Of a DNA stretch of 64,000 nucleotides, positions 10,196-19,375 are shown piece by piece. Position 1 is the stretch's first letter, and each line of letters begins with the position of its first letter. The position numbers were made by a program, and so were the translations under genes. Origin of the DNA: Collimonas pratensis (GTDB lineage Bacteria; Pseudomonadota; Gammaproteobacteria; Burkholderiales; Burkholderiaceae_D); contig NZ_CP013234.1 in assembly GCF_001584185.1 (NCBI RefSeq), forward strand, positions 5,208,001 to 5,272,000. The letters run 5' to 3'. The notes under the pieces are model-generated. The model was given only the letters and a program-made list of their open reading frames with translations. It searched no databases and was not told the DNA's origin.

Positions 10196-11253
10196 TGGTC
10201 TCCCTCGTCAATCTGCTTGCTGCTCAACGAACGCCACAGCAACACCGGAATGATCAGGGTAAACACGATCACTTCCTTGAAGGCGCTAGCCCAGAACGAT
10301 GAATACGATTCCAGCAAACCCACCAGCAAAGCGCCGGCGGCAGCAATCGGATAGCTACCGAGGCCGCCGATGATGGCGCCGACGAAACCTTTCAAGCCGA
10401 TCAGGAAACCGCTGTCGTAGTAGATGGTAGTCAGCGGTGCAATCAAAATGCCGCACAAGGCGCCCAGTGCCGCAGCCAGCGTGAACGCCAGCCGTCCCGC
10501 TTGCGTGGTGCCGATGCCGACCAGGCGTGCGCCGAGGCGGTTGACTGCGGTCGCCCGCAAGGCCTTGCCCGATAAGGTACGTTCAAAGTATAGATAGAGG
10601 GCGACAATCAGCAGCAGCGACACCGCGATGATGACGCAGCTCTGGCCGGAGACGGTCAAGCCGCCGATGTCGAAACGGGCGTCGGAGAACGAGGTCGTGC
10701 GCGAACCTTCGGCGCCAAACATCAGCAAGCCGATGCCGATCAAGGCATAGTGCACCGCTACCGAGACAATCAGCAGCACCAGAGTGCTGGCCTCCGCCAG
10801 CGGCTGGAACGCCAGGCGATACACCATCGGCCCCATCGGCACCACGATCGCCAGCGTCAGCAAGACCTGCAAAGGCATCGCCAGGGAGGCATGGCCGTAC
10901 ATGCGAGCAACGCCATAGATTGCCACGGGCAGCAGGACAAATTTGAGTAACGCCAGGCTGCTGCGCCGGACCAGCATCGCGCGGCTTTCACCATTGCGGC
11001 CGGCCAGCAGCATCACGGCTTCCTGGATGAAACTCAATACTCCGAGCGCCACCAGCAGCGTTGCCGACAAGGGAAATTTGTCGGCCTGGATGGCCGCCAG
11101 CGTCAAGGCGCCGAACGCCACGAATTCGCCCTGCGGGATGAAAATGACGCGGGTAACCGAAAACACCAGCACCAGCGCCAGCGCCAGCAGCGCATATACG
11201 GCGCCGCTGGTGATGCCATCCTGAGCCAGGATGGCGGCGATTGAAAGATCCAT
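10192..11253 (-). CDS. livH: Branched-chain amino-acid-type ABC transporter permease LivH
   Basis: Inner-membrane permease of 353 residues with about eight to ten hydrophobic segments, beginning with [20 protein letters not shown], the typical LivH first helix. It is about 60 residues longer than the classical LivH owing to an insertion at about 70-115 that includes charged [14 protein letters not shown]. The conserved loop [20 protein letters not shown] near the C terminus is present. It starts 18 bases after the binding-protein gene and overlaps the fused livM-livG gene by 4 bases, so all four transporter genes form one transcript. Confidence 0.92.
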   Translation of the reverse strand: MDLSIAAILAQDGITSGAVYALLALALVLVFSVTRVIFIPQGEFVAFGALTLAAIQADKFPLSATLLVALGVLSFIQEAVMLLAGRNGESRAMLVRRSSLALLKFVLLPVAIYGVARMYGHASLAMPLQVLLTLAIVVPMGPMVYRLAFQPLAEASTLVLLIVSVAVHYALIGIGLLMFGAEGSRTTSFSDARFDIGGLTVSGQSCVIIAVSLLLIVALYLYFERTLSGKALRATAVNRLGARLVGIGTTQAGRLAFTLAAALGALCGILIAPLTTIYYDSGFLIGLKGFVGAIIGGLGSYPIAAAGALLVGLLESYSSFWASAFKEVIVFTLIIPVLLWRSLSSKQIDEGDQ

Positions 11254-11271
11254 GCTTTTTTCTATGCAGCG

Positions 11272-12438
11272 TTATTGCGCGGCGCCCAGCAGCTTCCATT
11301 TGCCGTTGACGATTTCCACCATCACGCGGGCGCGCTGATCGAAACCGACGTGGTCGGTCGGGCTCATGTTGACGATACCCTGGGAGACCGGCAGGTTCTT
11401 GATGGCTTCGATGCCGTCGCGCAGCGCGAGACGGAATTCCGGTGTGCCTGGCTTAGCTTTCTTGAGCGCTTGAGGCGCGGCCGCGCCAAGCAGCATGCCG
11501 GCATCCCAGGCATGGCCGCCGAAAGTGGAAATGCTGCCGACGCCGTACGCCTTCTCATAGGCGCTGCGGTAGGCCATGGCGGATCTCTTGACCGGATTGC
11601 TGTCGGGCAGCTGCTCCGCCACCAGCAACGGGCCGGCAGGCAGGAAAGTGCCTTCGCAATCCTTGCCGCAGACGCGCAGGAAATCATTGTTGGCGACACC
11701 GTGGGTCTGGTAGATCTTGCCTTTGTAGCCGCGCTCTTTCAAGGTTTTCTGCGGCAAGGCAGCGGGCGTGCCGGCGCCGGCGATCAGCACGGCATCCGGA
11801 TTGGCGCTGACTATCTTCAAGACCTGGCCGGTCACGGACGTGTCGGGACGGGCGAAGCGTTCATTGGCGACGATCTTGATCTTGCGCAGTTCAGCCAGCT
11901 TGGAAAATTCGCGGTACCAGCCTTCGCCGTAGGCATCCGAAAAGCCGATAAAGGCCACGCTCTTGACGCCGGCATCCGCCATGTGGGCGATGATCGCGGT
12001 CGCCATGTGCGAATCGTTCTGCGGCGTCTTGAAAATCCAGCGCCGCTTGGCGTCGACCGGTTCCACCAGCGAAGCCGAAGCCGCCATCGAAATCATCGGC
12101 GTGCCGGATTCGGCGGCGACATCGCTCATCGCCAGCGAACCGGGCACAGCGGTCGAACCGATCAGCAGGTCGACTTTTTCTTCGCTGACCAGCTTGCGCG
12201 CGTTCTTTACCGCGGTGGTGCTGTCGGTGGCGTCATCCAGCACGATGTATTGCACCTTCTGGCCGGCGATTTCCTTGGGCAGCAGGGCAAACGTGTTTTT
12301 CTCAGGAATGCCCAGCGACGCCGCCGGACCGGTGGCGGAAACGCTCACGCCGACCTTGATCTGGGCATGCGCGCTGCCGGCGGCCAGGGTAATTGCCAGT
12401 GCCGCGGAAACGCTTGTCCCCAACCATGCTTTTTTCAT
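11272..12438 (-). CDS. Periplasmic substrate-binding protein of the Liv-type importer
   Basis: A 388-residue type I periplasmic binding protein. A signal peptide with cleavage after AGSAHA (about residue 25) leads into IKVGVSVSATGPAASLGIPE, the start typical of LivK-like domains. Later motifs include LIGSTAVPGSLAMSDVAAES and IGFSDAYGEGW. It is the first gene of the operon and GGAG lies upstream of the ATG. Binding proteins of this group recognise Leu/Ile/Val, amides, urea or aromatic acids and the sequence alone does not decide between them. Confidence 0.9.
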   Translation of the reverse strand: MKKAWLGTSVSAALAITLAAGSAHAQIKVGVSVSATGPAASLGIPEKNTFALLPKEIAGQKVQYIVLDDATDSTTAVKNARKLVSEEKVDLLIGSTAVPGSLAMSDVAAESGTPMISMAASASLVEPVDAKRRWIFKTPQNDSHMATAIIAHMADAGVKSVAFIGFSDAYGEGWYREFSKLAELRKIKIVANERFARPDTSVTGQVLKIVSANPDAVLIAGAGTPAALPQKTLKERGYKGKIYQTHGVANNDFLRVCGKDCEGTFLPAGPLLVAEQLPDSNPVKRSAMAYRSAYEKAYGVGSISTFGGHAWDAGMLLGAAAPQALKKAKPGTPEFRLALRDGIEAIKNLPVSQGIVNMSPTDHVGFDQRARVMVEIVNGKWKLLGAAQ

Positions 12439-12519
12439 CTGCTCTGCTCCATTGAGTTGTACCGCGCGCGCCAGCCAAGCCGGCCAGCACGACGCCAGCC
12501 AGCGATGGTAGCAAAAAAA

Positions 12520-13095
12520 TCAGACCAGCATCAGCGCAACCTGCTGCGCGGCGTCGGCGCTGGGCTTGTGCTGGAAACGGCTTTTGGCGAAACGCTGCCA
12601 GCGGCCCAGCACGAAACTGGTCAGGATATTGGCGCGCATCGCGGTTTCCGCTTCATTCGCCTCGCCCTGCGCGGCGGCCGTGCGCAGCGCCTGTTTCAGC
12701 GCCAGTTCGATACGGTCGACAAACTGGTTCATGCGCAGCTGCAGGCGCTCATCCTCGTTGATCAGCGCATCGCCGATCATGACCCGCGTCATGCCTGGAT
12801 TACGTTCGGCAAAATTCAACAGCATCAGGGTAATTGCCTGCGCCTGGTGCAGTCCCTTTTCCTGCTGTTCGGTAATCTGGTTGACCAGGCCGAAGACGGT
12901 GGTCTCGATAAATTCGATCAAGCCTTCGAACATCTGCGCCTTGCTGGCGAAATGGCGGTACAGCGCCGCCTCCGACACCTCGATCCGGGCGGCCAGCGCG
13001 GCCGTGGTGATCTTTTCCCCTTTGGGTTGTTCCAGCATGACCGCCAGGGTCTGAAGGATTTGTAGTTTACGCTCGCCTGGTTTGCTAGTAGCCAT
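12520..13095 (-). CDS. slmA: Nucleoid occlusion factor SlmA (TetR family)
   Basis: SlmA binds chromosomal sites and blocks FtsZ assembly over unsegregated DNA. The 191-residue product has a TetR helix-turn-helix (TTAALAARIEVSEAALYRHF, about 33-52) followed by SKAQMFEGLIEFIE, which is characteristic of SlmA rather than of ligand-responsive TetR regulators, and an all-helical C-terminal dimerisation domain. It is encoded downstream of the HAD phosphatase gene on the same strand, a neighbour pair common in betaproteobacteria. The ATG at 13095 is the only sensible start. Confidence 0.92.
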   Translation of the reverse strand: MATSKPGERKLQILQTLAVMLEQPKGEKITTAALAARIEVSEAALYRHFASKAQMFEGLIEFIETTVFGLVNQITEQQEKGLHQAQAITLMLLNFAERNPGMTRVMIGDALINEDERLQLRMNQFVDRIELALKQALRTAAAQGEANEAETAMRANILTSFVLGRWQRFAKSRFQHKPSADAAQQVALMLV

Positions 13096-13186
13096 GATTT
13101 TTTATTTTAGTAATGATGGAGATAAGGAAAACTGCAGCTGAAGCGCGGTCTGCCCGTTAAACCGCCCTGCAGCCGCTAGCGGGGCC

Positions 13187-13915
13187 CTAACGTAAGCGGT
13201 GCAGATTCTTGCTCAGCTGACGGACGGATTTTACTTTGACATCGACGTAATTGGGGCGCTTTATCGTATTTGACTGGTCCTTCAGGTACTGCGTCACCCA
13301 TGCCGTGCGCATGCCGACCCATTTCGCGGCCCTGAGGTTGGCGATGGTATCCTCCACCAGGATGCAGCGCCGCGCCGGCACCTTCTCGCGCGCGATCAGC
13401 TGCCGCAGCAGGTGGCGCGACGGCTTCGGCCGCAGCTGGCGGTGCACATGCATGGATTCGATCGATATATGCTTGCCGAAATGACGCTGCAGGCGCAAAT
13501 GGCGCATGACGTCGCCGGAATAACGCAGCGGCGCATTGGTCAGCAGGATCTTGCGGCCTGGCAGCCGTTTCAGCAGATTGATCAGGCCGCGCTCGGCCCG
13601 GATCATGCCCAGCAGATCGTCGAAGCGGTGCGCCTCGCGCAAAAAATCTTCCGGCCGCACCTGATGGTGTTTTACCATGCCGAGCAAGGTTGCGCCATAA
13701 CGCCGCCAGTAGTTCTCGCGGACGGCATTGACGGTAGCGACATCGGCATCGACGCCGCCGCTGCCCAAGGTGCGCGCCATGAAAGCATTCATGTTGACGT
13801 GGATGGCCGGGAAAATCGCATGCGAAGCATTGTGCAAAGTATTGTCCAGATCGAACAGCCAGAGCGCCGTATTTCTCTTTCCCCTTGTTTTTTTGTTGCC
13901 TGTATCCATTACCAT
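13187..13915 (-). CDS. HAD-superfamily pyrimidine 5'-nucleotidase-like hydrolase
   Basis: A cytoplasmic HAD hydrolase of 242 residues (or 240 from the second ATG at 13909). Motif I is LFDLDNTLHNA, motif II LLTNAPLRY, motif III the lysine of RPKPSRH, and motif IV VEDTIANLRAAKWVGM. The helical cap after motif I matches the pyrimidine 5'-nucleotidase group (SDT1/YjjG-like), which dephosphorylates nucleoside monophosphates. It precedes slmA by 91 bases. The lysine-rich N terminus (GNKKTRGKRN) is a species feature. The exact substrate is inferred from family only. Confidence 0.85.
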   Translation of the reverse strand: MVMDTGNKKTRGKRNTALWLFDLDNTLHNASHAIFPAIHVNMNAFMARTLGSGGVDADVATVNAVRENYWRRYGATLLGMVKHHQVRPEDFLREAHRFDDLLGMIRAERGLINLLKRLPGRKILLTNAPLRYSGDVMRHLRLQRHFGKHISIESMHVHRQLRPKPSRHLLRQLIAREKVPARRCILVEDTIANLRAAKWVGMRTAWVTQYLKDQSNTIKRPNYVDVKVKSVRQLSKNLHRLR

Positions 13916-13977
13916 GATGTGCGCCGGCGCTTGGACCGGGATTAAAATCGTTGAATTCGCTAACCAAAGGGGAAGCT

Positions 13978-14994
13978 GTGTTTCGTCAGATTATAGTGAT
14001 ATTAGGCCCTGCCGCCGGATTACTCGCGCAGTTGCTGCGGCCCTTGCGCCGCCCCCGCTTGTTGCGCAGCCTGATGCTTGCCCTCGGCTTGGGGGCCTTG
14101 CTGGCCGGCGCAGCGCCGCTGTTCGCCCAGGACACCCTGGCCGGCGCTTCCCTGCAGCCGTCCGCTGCCATGCGCCAAGGCGGCGCCATGTTCCAGATCC
14201 AGCGCGATGGCCACAGCGCCTATGTATTCGGCACCATCCACGTCGGCAAGGCGGACTTCTATCCGCTGGACGCAAAAATATTGCAAGCTCTACAACAATC
14301 TTGCTGCCTCGCCCTGGAAATCGATCCTGGCAATACCCAGGCCATGATTCCGCTGATGAAAAAATACGGCTTCTATCTTGATGGCAAACCGCACCAGAAA
14401 GATTTGCCGCCGAAACTGCAAAAACAACTGGCCGCGCTGCTGGCAAAATACAATATGGCGCCAGAACAGGTGGCCAGCCTGAAACCATGGCTGATCGCGA
14501 CCATGCTAGGCATCAGCGAATACGCCAGCCAAGGCTATCTGTCGCAATACGGCGTCGACAGCACACTCGCCAGCCTGGCGAAAAGCAGCAACAAACGTCT
14601 GGTCGAACTGGAAACCGCCGAAGCGCAGCTGGGGTTGCTAGGCAATCTGTCGCCCGCCGAGCAAGTCCAGTTCCTGCAGGATAGCGTCGATGAGATACAG
14701 GATCCAGGCAAGGCTCAGCGCTCCCTCGACCTGGTCAACCTTTGGCGCAACGGCGATATCGACGGCCTGGCCGCGATGCTGGCGGAAATGAATGCCGAAG
14801 ACAGCTTCGCCAGCAAATTCATGCAACGTGCCCTGCTGGACGGCAGGAATCCCGGCTTAGCCGACGGCATCGCAAAACTGACCAGCTCGGCAGCCGAGCC
14901 CTTCGTCGCCATCGGCATGCTGCATCTGGTCGGTCCGAACAGCGTACTGGCGATCCTGCAGCAACGCGGCTATACGGTGAAACGCCTATACTAA
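13978..14994 (+). CDS. TraB/GumN family protein, probably exported
   Basis: Members of this Tiki-like erythromycin-esterase-fold family include presumed metalloproteases of largely unknown role. The signature FGTIHVGKADFYPL and the LALEIDPGN segment mark the first half of the domain, and AIGMLHLVGPNSVLAILQQRGY closes it. A strongly basic N region (about residues 15-30) followed by a hydrophobic stretch ending AAPLFAQD indicates a signal peptide or anchor. I chose the GTG at 13978 because AAAGGGGAAGCT stands just before it; a TTG at 13951 has no such site. It is divergent from the HAD gene and stands alone. Confidence 0.85.
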   Translation: MFRQIIVILGPAAGLLAQLLRPLRRPRLLRSLMLALGLGALLAGAAPLFAQDTLAGASLQPSAAMRQGGAMFQIQRDGHSAYVFGTIHVGKADFYPLDAKILQALQQSCCLALEIDPGNTQAMIPLMKKYGFYLDGKPHQKDLPPKLQKQLAALLAKYNMAPEQVASLKPWLIATMLGISEYASQGYLSQYGVDSTLASLAKSSNKRLVELETAEAQLGLLGNLSPAEQVQFLQDSVDEIQDPGKAQRSLDLVNLWRNGDIDGLAAMLAEMNAEDSFASKFMQRALLDGRNPGLADGIAKLTSSAAEPFVAIGMLHLVGPNSVLAILQQRGYTVKRLY

Positions 14995-15037
14995 AATCCT
15001 GCGGCGTTCAGGCCGCTTCCACCGTTCTGCCCATGAT

Positions 15038-15051
15038 TTGACTTACATCAA
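15038..15051 (+). promoter_or_regulatory. FNR box upstream of ompW
   Basis: TTGACTTACATCAA fits the FNR consensus TTGAT-N4-ATCAA at nine of ten fixed positions. If it is a class II site at -41.5, transcription would begin near 15086, with TTTACA as a plausible -10, 38 bases before the ompW ATG. ompW is a known FNR-responsive gene in enterobacteria. Confidence 0.8.
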
Positions 15052-15123
15052 ATCAAATTTCAGCTTTCCCTTTTACAGTGCAGGTCGATACAGACCACAA
15101 CACAGACTAAACGGGAAGCGGAA

Positions 15124-15732
15124 ATGAAAACAGCTGCATGCATATTGGCGTTATCGATACTGGGCCTGGCCGGAAACGGCATGGCCCAGGAAAGTCCCTG
15201 GCAGGTACGGATGCGTGTCGACTACCTGAAACCTGCAAACAAATCGGACGCGGTAGGCGGCATAGGCGCATCCGATCGCTTGCAAGTCAATTCCAAAACC
15301 ATCCCGGAAATCGACATTTCCTACTTTTTCACGCAAAACTGGGCAACCGAGCTGGTCCTGACCTATCCGCAAAAGCAAGATGTCACGCTGGACGGCAAGA
15401 AAATCGGCAGCTTCAAACATCTGCCGCCGACACTGACCTTGCAATACCATTTCCTGCCGCAAGCCGCATTCAGTCCTTATGTTGGCGCCGGCATCAACTA
15501 TACGCACATCTCCAGCGTCGACCTGCTGGGCGGCGCGGGCCAGCTCGACCACAGCAGCTGGGGATTGGCATTGCAGGCCGGGCTGGACTACAAGCTGGAC
15601 AAGAACTGGTCCTTGAACCTGGATGTGAAAAAACTGCAGATCCGCAGCGACGTCTATGCCGGCGGCGAAAAAATCAGCCGTGTCCAGATCGATCCATGGC
15701 TGATCGGCATGGGCGTCGGCTACCGCTTCTAA
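15124..15732 (+). CDS. ompW: OmpW-family outer membrane protein
   Basis: Eight-stranded outer-membrane beta-barrel of 202 residues with a cleavable signal (ending NGMAQES), the OmpW opening WQVRMRVDYLKPAN, the central LPPTLTLQYHF and the segment AAFSPYVGAGINYT. It ends GVGYRF, with the terminal aromatic recognised by the barrel assembly machinery. GGAAGCGG precedes the ATG. OmpW proteins form narrow hydrophobic channels and respond to oxygen and stress; the FNR box upstream suggests induction when oxygen falls. The gene has its own promoter and is followed by the separately controlled desaturase. Confidence 0.92.
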   Translation: MKTAACILALSILGLAGNGMAQESPWQVRMRVDYLKPANKSDAVGGIGASDRLQVNSKTIPEIDISYFFTQNWATELVLTYPQKQDVTLDGKKIGSFKHLPPTLTLQYHFLPQAAFSPYVGAGINYTHISSVDLLGGAGQLDHSSWGLALQAGLDYKLDKNWSLNLDVKKLQIRSDVYAGGEKISRVQIDPWLIGMGVGYRF

Positions 15733-15768
15733 GCGATACTGCAAGCGGCCCTGCAATCTGAATAATCT

Positions 15769-15810
15769 TTGATCGAAATCAACGCCCGGCTGCCCTATGT
15801 CTTCTAAGAT
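15769..15810 (+). promoter_or_regulatory. FNR-dependent promoter of the desaturase gene
   Basis: TTGATCGAAATCAA at 15769-15782 is a perfect FNR palindrome. TAAGAT at 15805-15810 stands where a class II FNR promoter should have its -10 element, predicting a start near 15817 and a leader of about 29 bases before the ATG. The geometry supports direct activation at low oxygen. Confidence 0.82.
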
Positions 15811-15845
15811 CAGCCGGCGTTATCTCTATATCAAAGGTTTTCCTG

Positions 15846-16934
15846 ATGAAATTCTCTCACTTGCCAGAGCCGGTGTCCCCGGCGGCCGCCATGCCGCATC
15901 GAAAAGTGATCCGCTCCTGGCTGCTGCCAATCGCGCAACGCAGCACCGGCCGCGCGCTGACGCTGGTGCTGCTCGATCTTTTCCTGCTTGCAGCGGCGAT
16001 TGCCGCCACCGTCTGGCTCCAGAATATCGCTGCAAAATTTCTGCTCGGCGCAATCGCCGGGTTCATCATCGGCCGCCTGTTCATACTTGGCCATGATGCC
16101 TGCCATCAAAGCTTTACACCGCACCGGCGCCTCAACCGCTGGCTCGGCCGCCTGGTGTTCCTGCCTTCGCTGACCCCGTACAGTTTGTGGGATGTGGGAC
16201 ACAACGTGGTGCATCATGGTTATACCAACCTGAAGGGCTTCGATTTTGTCTGGCATCCGCTGTCGCTGGAGGAATTCCAGGCGCTGCCGCGCTGGCGTCA
16301 ATGGCTGGAACGCGTCTACCGCAGCGGCTGGGCGCCCTGGCTCTACTACCTGATAGAAATGTGGTGGCAACGTATGTATTTTCCGAGCCGCCGCACCATG
16401 CCTACGCGGCGTCCGGTGTTCGTCTGGGACGGCATCCTGGTCACGGCGGCAGCGCTGTTCTGGATTGCCCTGCTGGCCGCCGCCGCATTGATCACCGCGC
16501 AGCCGGTATGGCTGACCTTGCTGGCCGGATTCATCATGCCTTGGCTATTCTGGAATGCCATGATCGGCTTTGTCGTGTACGTGCATCACACCCACACGGG
16601 TGTTGCCTGGTATGACCAGAAAACCGTATGGGCAGCTGCGCAGCCGTTTGTCTCCACCACGGTGCATCTGACCTTTCGCTACCGTATCGGCGCGCTCTTG
16701 CATCACATCATGGAACACACTGCACACCACGTTGACATGAGCATCCCGCTATATCGCCTGCAAGAAGCGCAACAGATCCTGGAGACCATGCTGCCTTTGC
16801 GCATCGTGATCCAGAAATTCTCCTGGCGCTGGTATTTTGACACCGCACGGCGCTGCAAGCTGTACGATTTCCGGCGCCATTGCTGGACCGATTTTTCCGG
16901 CATGCCGACCAGCGCGGCAGCCTTCGTCAATTGA
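15846..16934 (+). CDS. Membrane fatty acid desaturase
   Basis: Di-iron integral-membrane desaturase of 362 residues, which inserts a double bond into acyl chains of lipids using O2. The three histidine boxes are visible: HDACH (about residue 89), HNVVHH (about 120) and HTAHH (about 292), with an extra HHTHTG near 244. Hydrophobic pairs at about 38-75 and 190-240 are the membrane-spanning units. AAAGG lies before the ATG. A perfect FNR box lies upstream, which is notable because the reaction needs oxygen; it may be raised under microaerobic conditions to offset limited O2. The precise double-bond position cannot be read from sequence. Confidence 0.88.
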   Translation: MKFSHLPEPVSPAAAMPHRKVIRSWLLPIAQRSTGRALTLVLLDLFLLAAAIAATVWLQNIAAKFLLGAIAGFIIGRLFILGHDACHQSFTPHRRLNRWLGRLVFLPSLTPYSLWDVGHNVVHHGYTNLKGFDFVWHPLSLEEFQALPRWRQWLERVYRSGWAPWLYYLIEMWWQRMYFPSRRTMPTRRPVFVWDGILVTAAALFWIALLAAAALITAQPVWLTLLAGFIMPWLFWNAMIGFVVYVHHTHTGVAWYDQKTVWAAAQPFVSTTVHLTFRYRIGALLHHIMEHTAHHVDMSIPLYRLQEAQQILETMLPLRIVIQKFSWRWYFDTARRCKLYDFRRHCWTDFSGMPTSAAAFVN

Positions 16935-17037
16935 GTAGCGTGCAATTGCGGCAGGATTGCGGCCGTAGCAGTGCGCATGGCGGTAGAATGAGGGATCTTG
17001 GCAAGTTGCAACGCCACGCCCTCCATCGGATCCCGCC

Positions 17038-17787
17038 ATGAATCAAGCCCCACTCCGTGCAGCGCCGCTGCTGGATATCCGAGCCCTGCGCACCAGCTGC
17101 TCGTCTTGCAGCATGCATCAGCTGTGCCTGCCGATGGGGTTGGATGAACCTGAGATGCAACGGCTCGACGGCATTATCGGCCGCCGCCGCGTATCGCGCG
17201 AAGCCAGCCTGTATCGCATCGGCGACAAGTTCGTTTCCCTGTATGCGGTGCGGGTCGGCCAGCTCAAGACTTCGCAAACCAATCCCGACGGCGCGCGGCA
17301 GATCACCGGATTTCAGATGACCGGCGAATTGCTCGGCATGGATGCGATCAGCACCGATACCCATCAATGCGACGCGGTCGCCTTGGAAGATAGTGAAGTC
17401 TGCGAAATTCCATTTGCGCGGCTGGAAGAACTGTTCGGCGAGATTCCGACGCTGCTGCGGCATTTTCATCGCATCATGAGCAAGGAAATCACGCGCGAGC
17501 AAAGCGTCATCCTGTTGCTGGGAAATATGCGCGCCGAGCAGCGCTTTGCGGCGTTCCTGGTGAACCTGTCGTCACGCTATGCAGCGCGCGGCTATTCGTC
17601 GACCAGTTTTCAGCTGCGCATGACGCGCGAAGACATCGGCAACTATCTCGGCCTGACGATCGAAAGCATCAGCCGCCTGCTGTCCAAGCTCAAGAAGGAT
17701 GGCCTGCTGAAAGTCAGCAACAGGCAAATCGAACTGACCGATTTGCCAATGCTGAAAGCGCTGGCGACTGGGGCCGAAGCCTGCTGA
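17038..17787 (+). CDS. fnr: Oxygen-sensing transcription factor Fnr
   Basis: Crp/Fnr-family regulator of 249 residues. The N-terminal CSSCSMHQLC cluster (Cys-x2-Cys-x5-Cys) plus the internal cysteine in THQCDAVALE match the four ligands of the [4Fe-4S] cluster that makes Fnr oxygen-labile. The recognition helix region REDIGNYLGLTIESISRLL is almost the same as in E. coli Fnr, including the ESxSR pattern that reads TTGAT. A cyclic-nucleotide-type fold lies between (about 50-150). It sits beside hemN, the desaturase and ompW, each preceded by an FNR box, so it very likely controls its own neighbourhood. I saw no FNR box in front of fnr itself. Confidence 0.95.
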   Translation: MNQAPLRAAPLLDIRALRTSCSSCSMHQLCLPMGLDEPEMQRLDGIIGRRRVSREASLYRIGDKFVSLYAVRVGQLKTSQTNPDGARQITGFQMTGELLGMDAISTDTHQCDAVALEDSEVCEIPFARLEELFGEIPTLLRHFHRIMSKEITREQSVILLLGNMRAEQRFAAFLVNLSSRYAARGYSSTSFQLRMTREDIGNYLGLTIESISRLLSKLKKDGLLKVSNRQIELTDLPMLKALATGAEAC

Positions 17788-17796
17788 GATCTGGCT

Positions 17797-19224
17797 TCAG
17801 ATGGTTTTTGAATAGCGCAGCGGCGTCCTGTGCGGATCCAGATAACGGTCGAACACCATACAGATATTACGGATCAGCAAACGCCCTTTCATGGTCACGC
17901 TGATCCATTCCTGGTCCAGCGTGAGCAAGCCGTCGGCCTCCAGCAGCCGCAACTGGGCCAGTTCGGCCGCGAAATATTCCGCAAAGCGGACCGGATACGC
18001 GATCTCGATCGATGCCAGCGACAGCTCGAAATGGCACATCAGGTGCTGGATGATCAGCCGCCGCAGCAAATCGTCCATGTTCAGCTTGATGCCGCGCGCA
18101 ATCGGTAATTGTTGCAGGTCAAGCCGCCGGTAGTAGGCTTCCAGCGTTTTTTCATTCTGGCTATAGCTGGCGCCGACAGCGCTGATCGCCGATACGCCGC
18201 ATGCCACCAGGTCAGACTCGGCATGGGTCGAATATCCTTGGAAATTACGATGCAAACGCCCTTGCCGCTGCGCGATCGCCAGATCGTCGTCCGGCTTGGC
18301 AAAGTGATCCATGCCGATATACACATAACCAGCCTCGGTCAGGCGCTGGATGCACAGGAACAGCATGTCGATCTTGACGGCCGGCGCAGGCAGGTCGCTG
18401 TCGGCAATCCGCCTTTGCGGTTTGAACAAGTGCGGCATATGGGCATAATTGTAAATAGCGATGCGGTCCGGCGACGCGGCGATCACCTTCTCCAGCGTTT
18501 GCGCAATGGATGCCAGGCTCTGTTTGGGTAAACCATAGATCAGATCGATGCTGACCGAACGGAAACCGGCAAAACGCGCTGCATCGATGATGCGCAGCGT
18601 GTCTTCTTCGGCCTGGATCCGGTTCACCGCTTTCTGTACCGCGGGATTGAAGTCCTGTACGCCCAGGCTGAGCCGATTGAAACCCTGGCGGCGCAACGTG
18701 ACGATACGTTTCGGTGTGACAGTGCGCGGATCGACTTCTATCGAATACTCGCCCAGCTGATCGGATGCAAACTGAAAATGCCGATGCAGATGCGCCATCA
18801 GTTCGCTCATCTGGCGGTCGCTCAGATAGGTCGGCGTGCCGCCGCCGAAATGCAGCTGTTCGACCTGGTTCATGCCGTCAAACAAAGCCGCCTGCATTGC
18901 AATCTCGCGCTGCAGATAGGTCAGGTAAACGACGGCCTTGCCCAGGTTCTTGCTCACAACCTTGTTGCAGGCACAGTAGTAACAGACCGTATCGCAAAAC
19001 GGAATATGCAGATACAGCGACAAGGCGTGCCGCGCACCCATCGCGCGCCGCTCGGAGACTGCCTGGCAATAAGCCTGGGCGTCGAACTGTTCGCTGAACC
19101 TGTCTGCCGTGGGATAGGAGGTATAACGCGGCCCAGGTTGATTCAGCTTGCGCAGCAATGCCTCTTCAAACGCCAGCGCAGCCGGCGGTGCAGCAATGGC
19201 GATCGGCTTGGGGGAAGTTAACAT
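17797..19224 (-). CDS. hemN: Oxygen-independent coproporphyrinogen III oxidase (radical SAM)
   Basis: HemN converts coproporphyrinogen III to protoporphyrinogen IX without oxygen, allowing haem synthesis under anoxia. The radical-SAM cluster motif CDTVCYYCACN is present, with HFGGGTPTYL following, and GPRYTSYPTADRFSEQF near the N terminus as in E. coli HemN. The 475-residue length is normal. I start it at the ATG at 19224, which has GGAG seven bases upstream; the frame is open further but that extension would reach over the FNR box. It converges with fnr, the two stops lying 9 bases apart, and diverges from mnmC. Confidence 0.94.
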   Translation of the reverse strand: MLTSPKPIAIAAPPAALAFEEALLRKLNQPGPRYTSYPTADRFSEQFDAQAYCQAVSERRAMGARHALSLYLHIPFCDTVCYYCACNKVVSKNLGKAVVYLTYLQREIAMQAALFDGMNQVEQLHFGGGTPTYLSDRQMSELMAHLHRHFQFASDQLGEYSIEVDPRTVTPKRIVTLRRQGFNRLSLGVQDFNPAVQKAVNRIQAEEDTLRIIDAARFAGFRSVSIDLIYGLPKQSLASIAQTLEKVIAASPDRIAIYNYAHMPHLFKPQRRIADSDLPAPAVKIDMLFLCIQRLTEAGYVYIGMDHFAKPDDDLAIAQRQGRLHRNFQGYSTHAESDLVACGVSAISAVGASYSQNEKTLEAYYRRLDLQQLPIARGIKLNMDDLLRRLIIQHLMCHFELSLASIEIAYPVRFAEYFAAELAQLRLLEADGLLTLDQEWISVTMKGRLLIRNICMVFDRYLDPHRTPLRYSKTI

Positions 19225-19288
19225 GTCGCGGCTCCGGCAATTGACTGTATCCATCACTACAGCGTATCCGTGCAAGCCGGCCGGCGCT

Positions 19289-19302
19289 TTGATATAGATC
19301 AA
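19289..19302 (-). promoter_or_regulatory. FNR box upstream of hemN
   Basis: TTGATATAGATCAA is a perfect FNR palindrome. Class II geometry puts the hemN start of transcription near 19254, about 30 bases before the chosen ATG. hemN is a classic FNR target. The box also lies about 75 bases in front of mnmC on the other strand, but there is no reason to expect oxygen control of that gene. Confidence 0.85.
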
Positions 19303-19375
19303 GCCCGCTTTACTATCGCCGCCGCGAGCTCGATACTGCCTATAATCGCTTATTCTCCACTTACTTCCAGCCATC

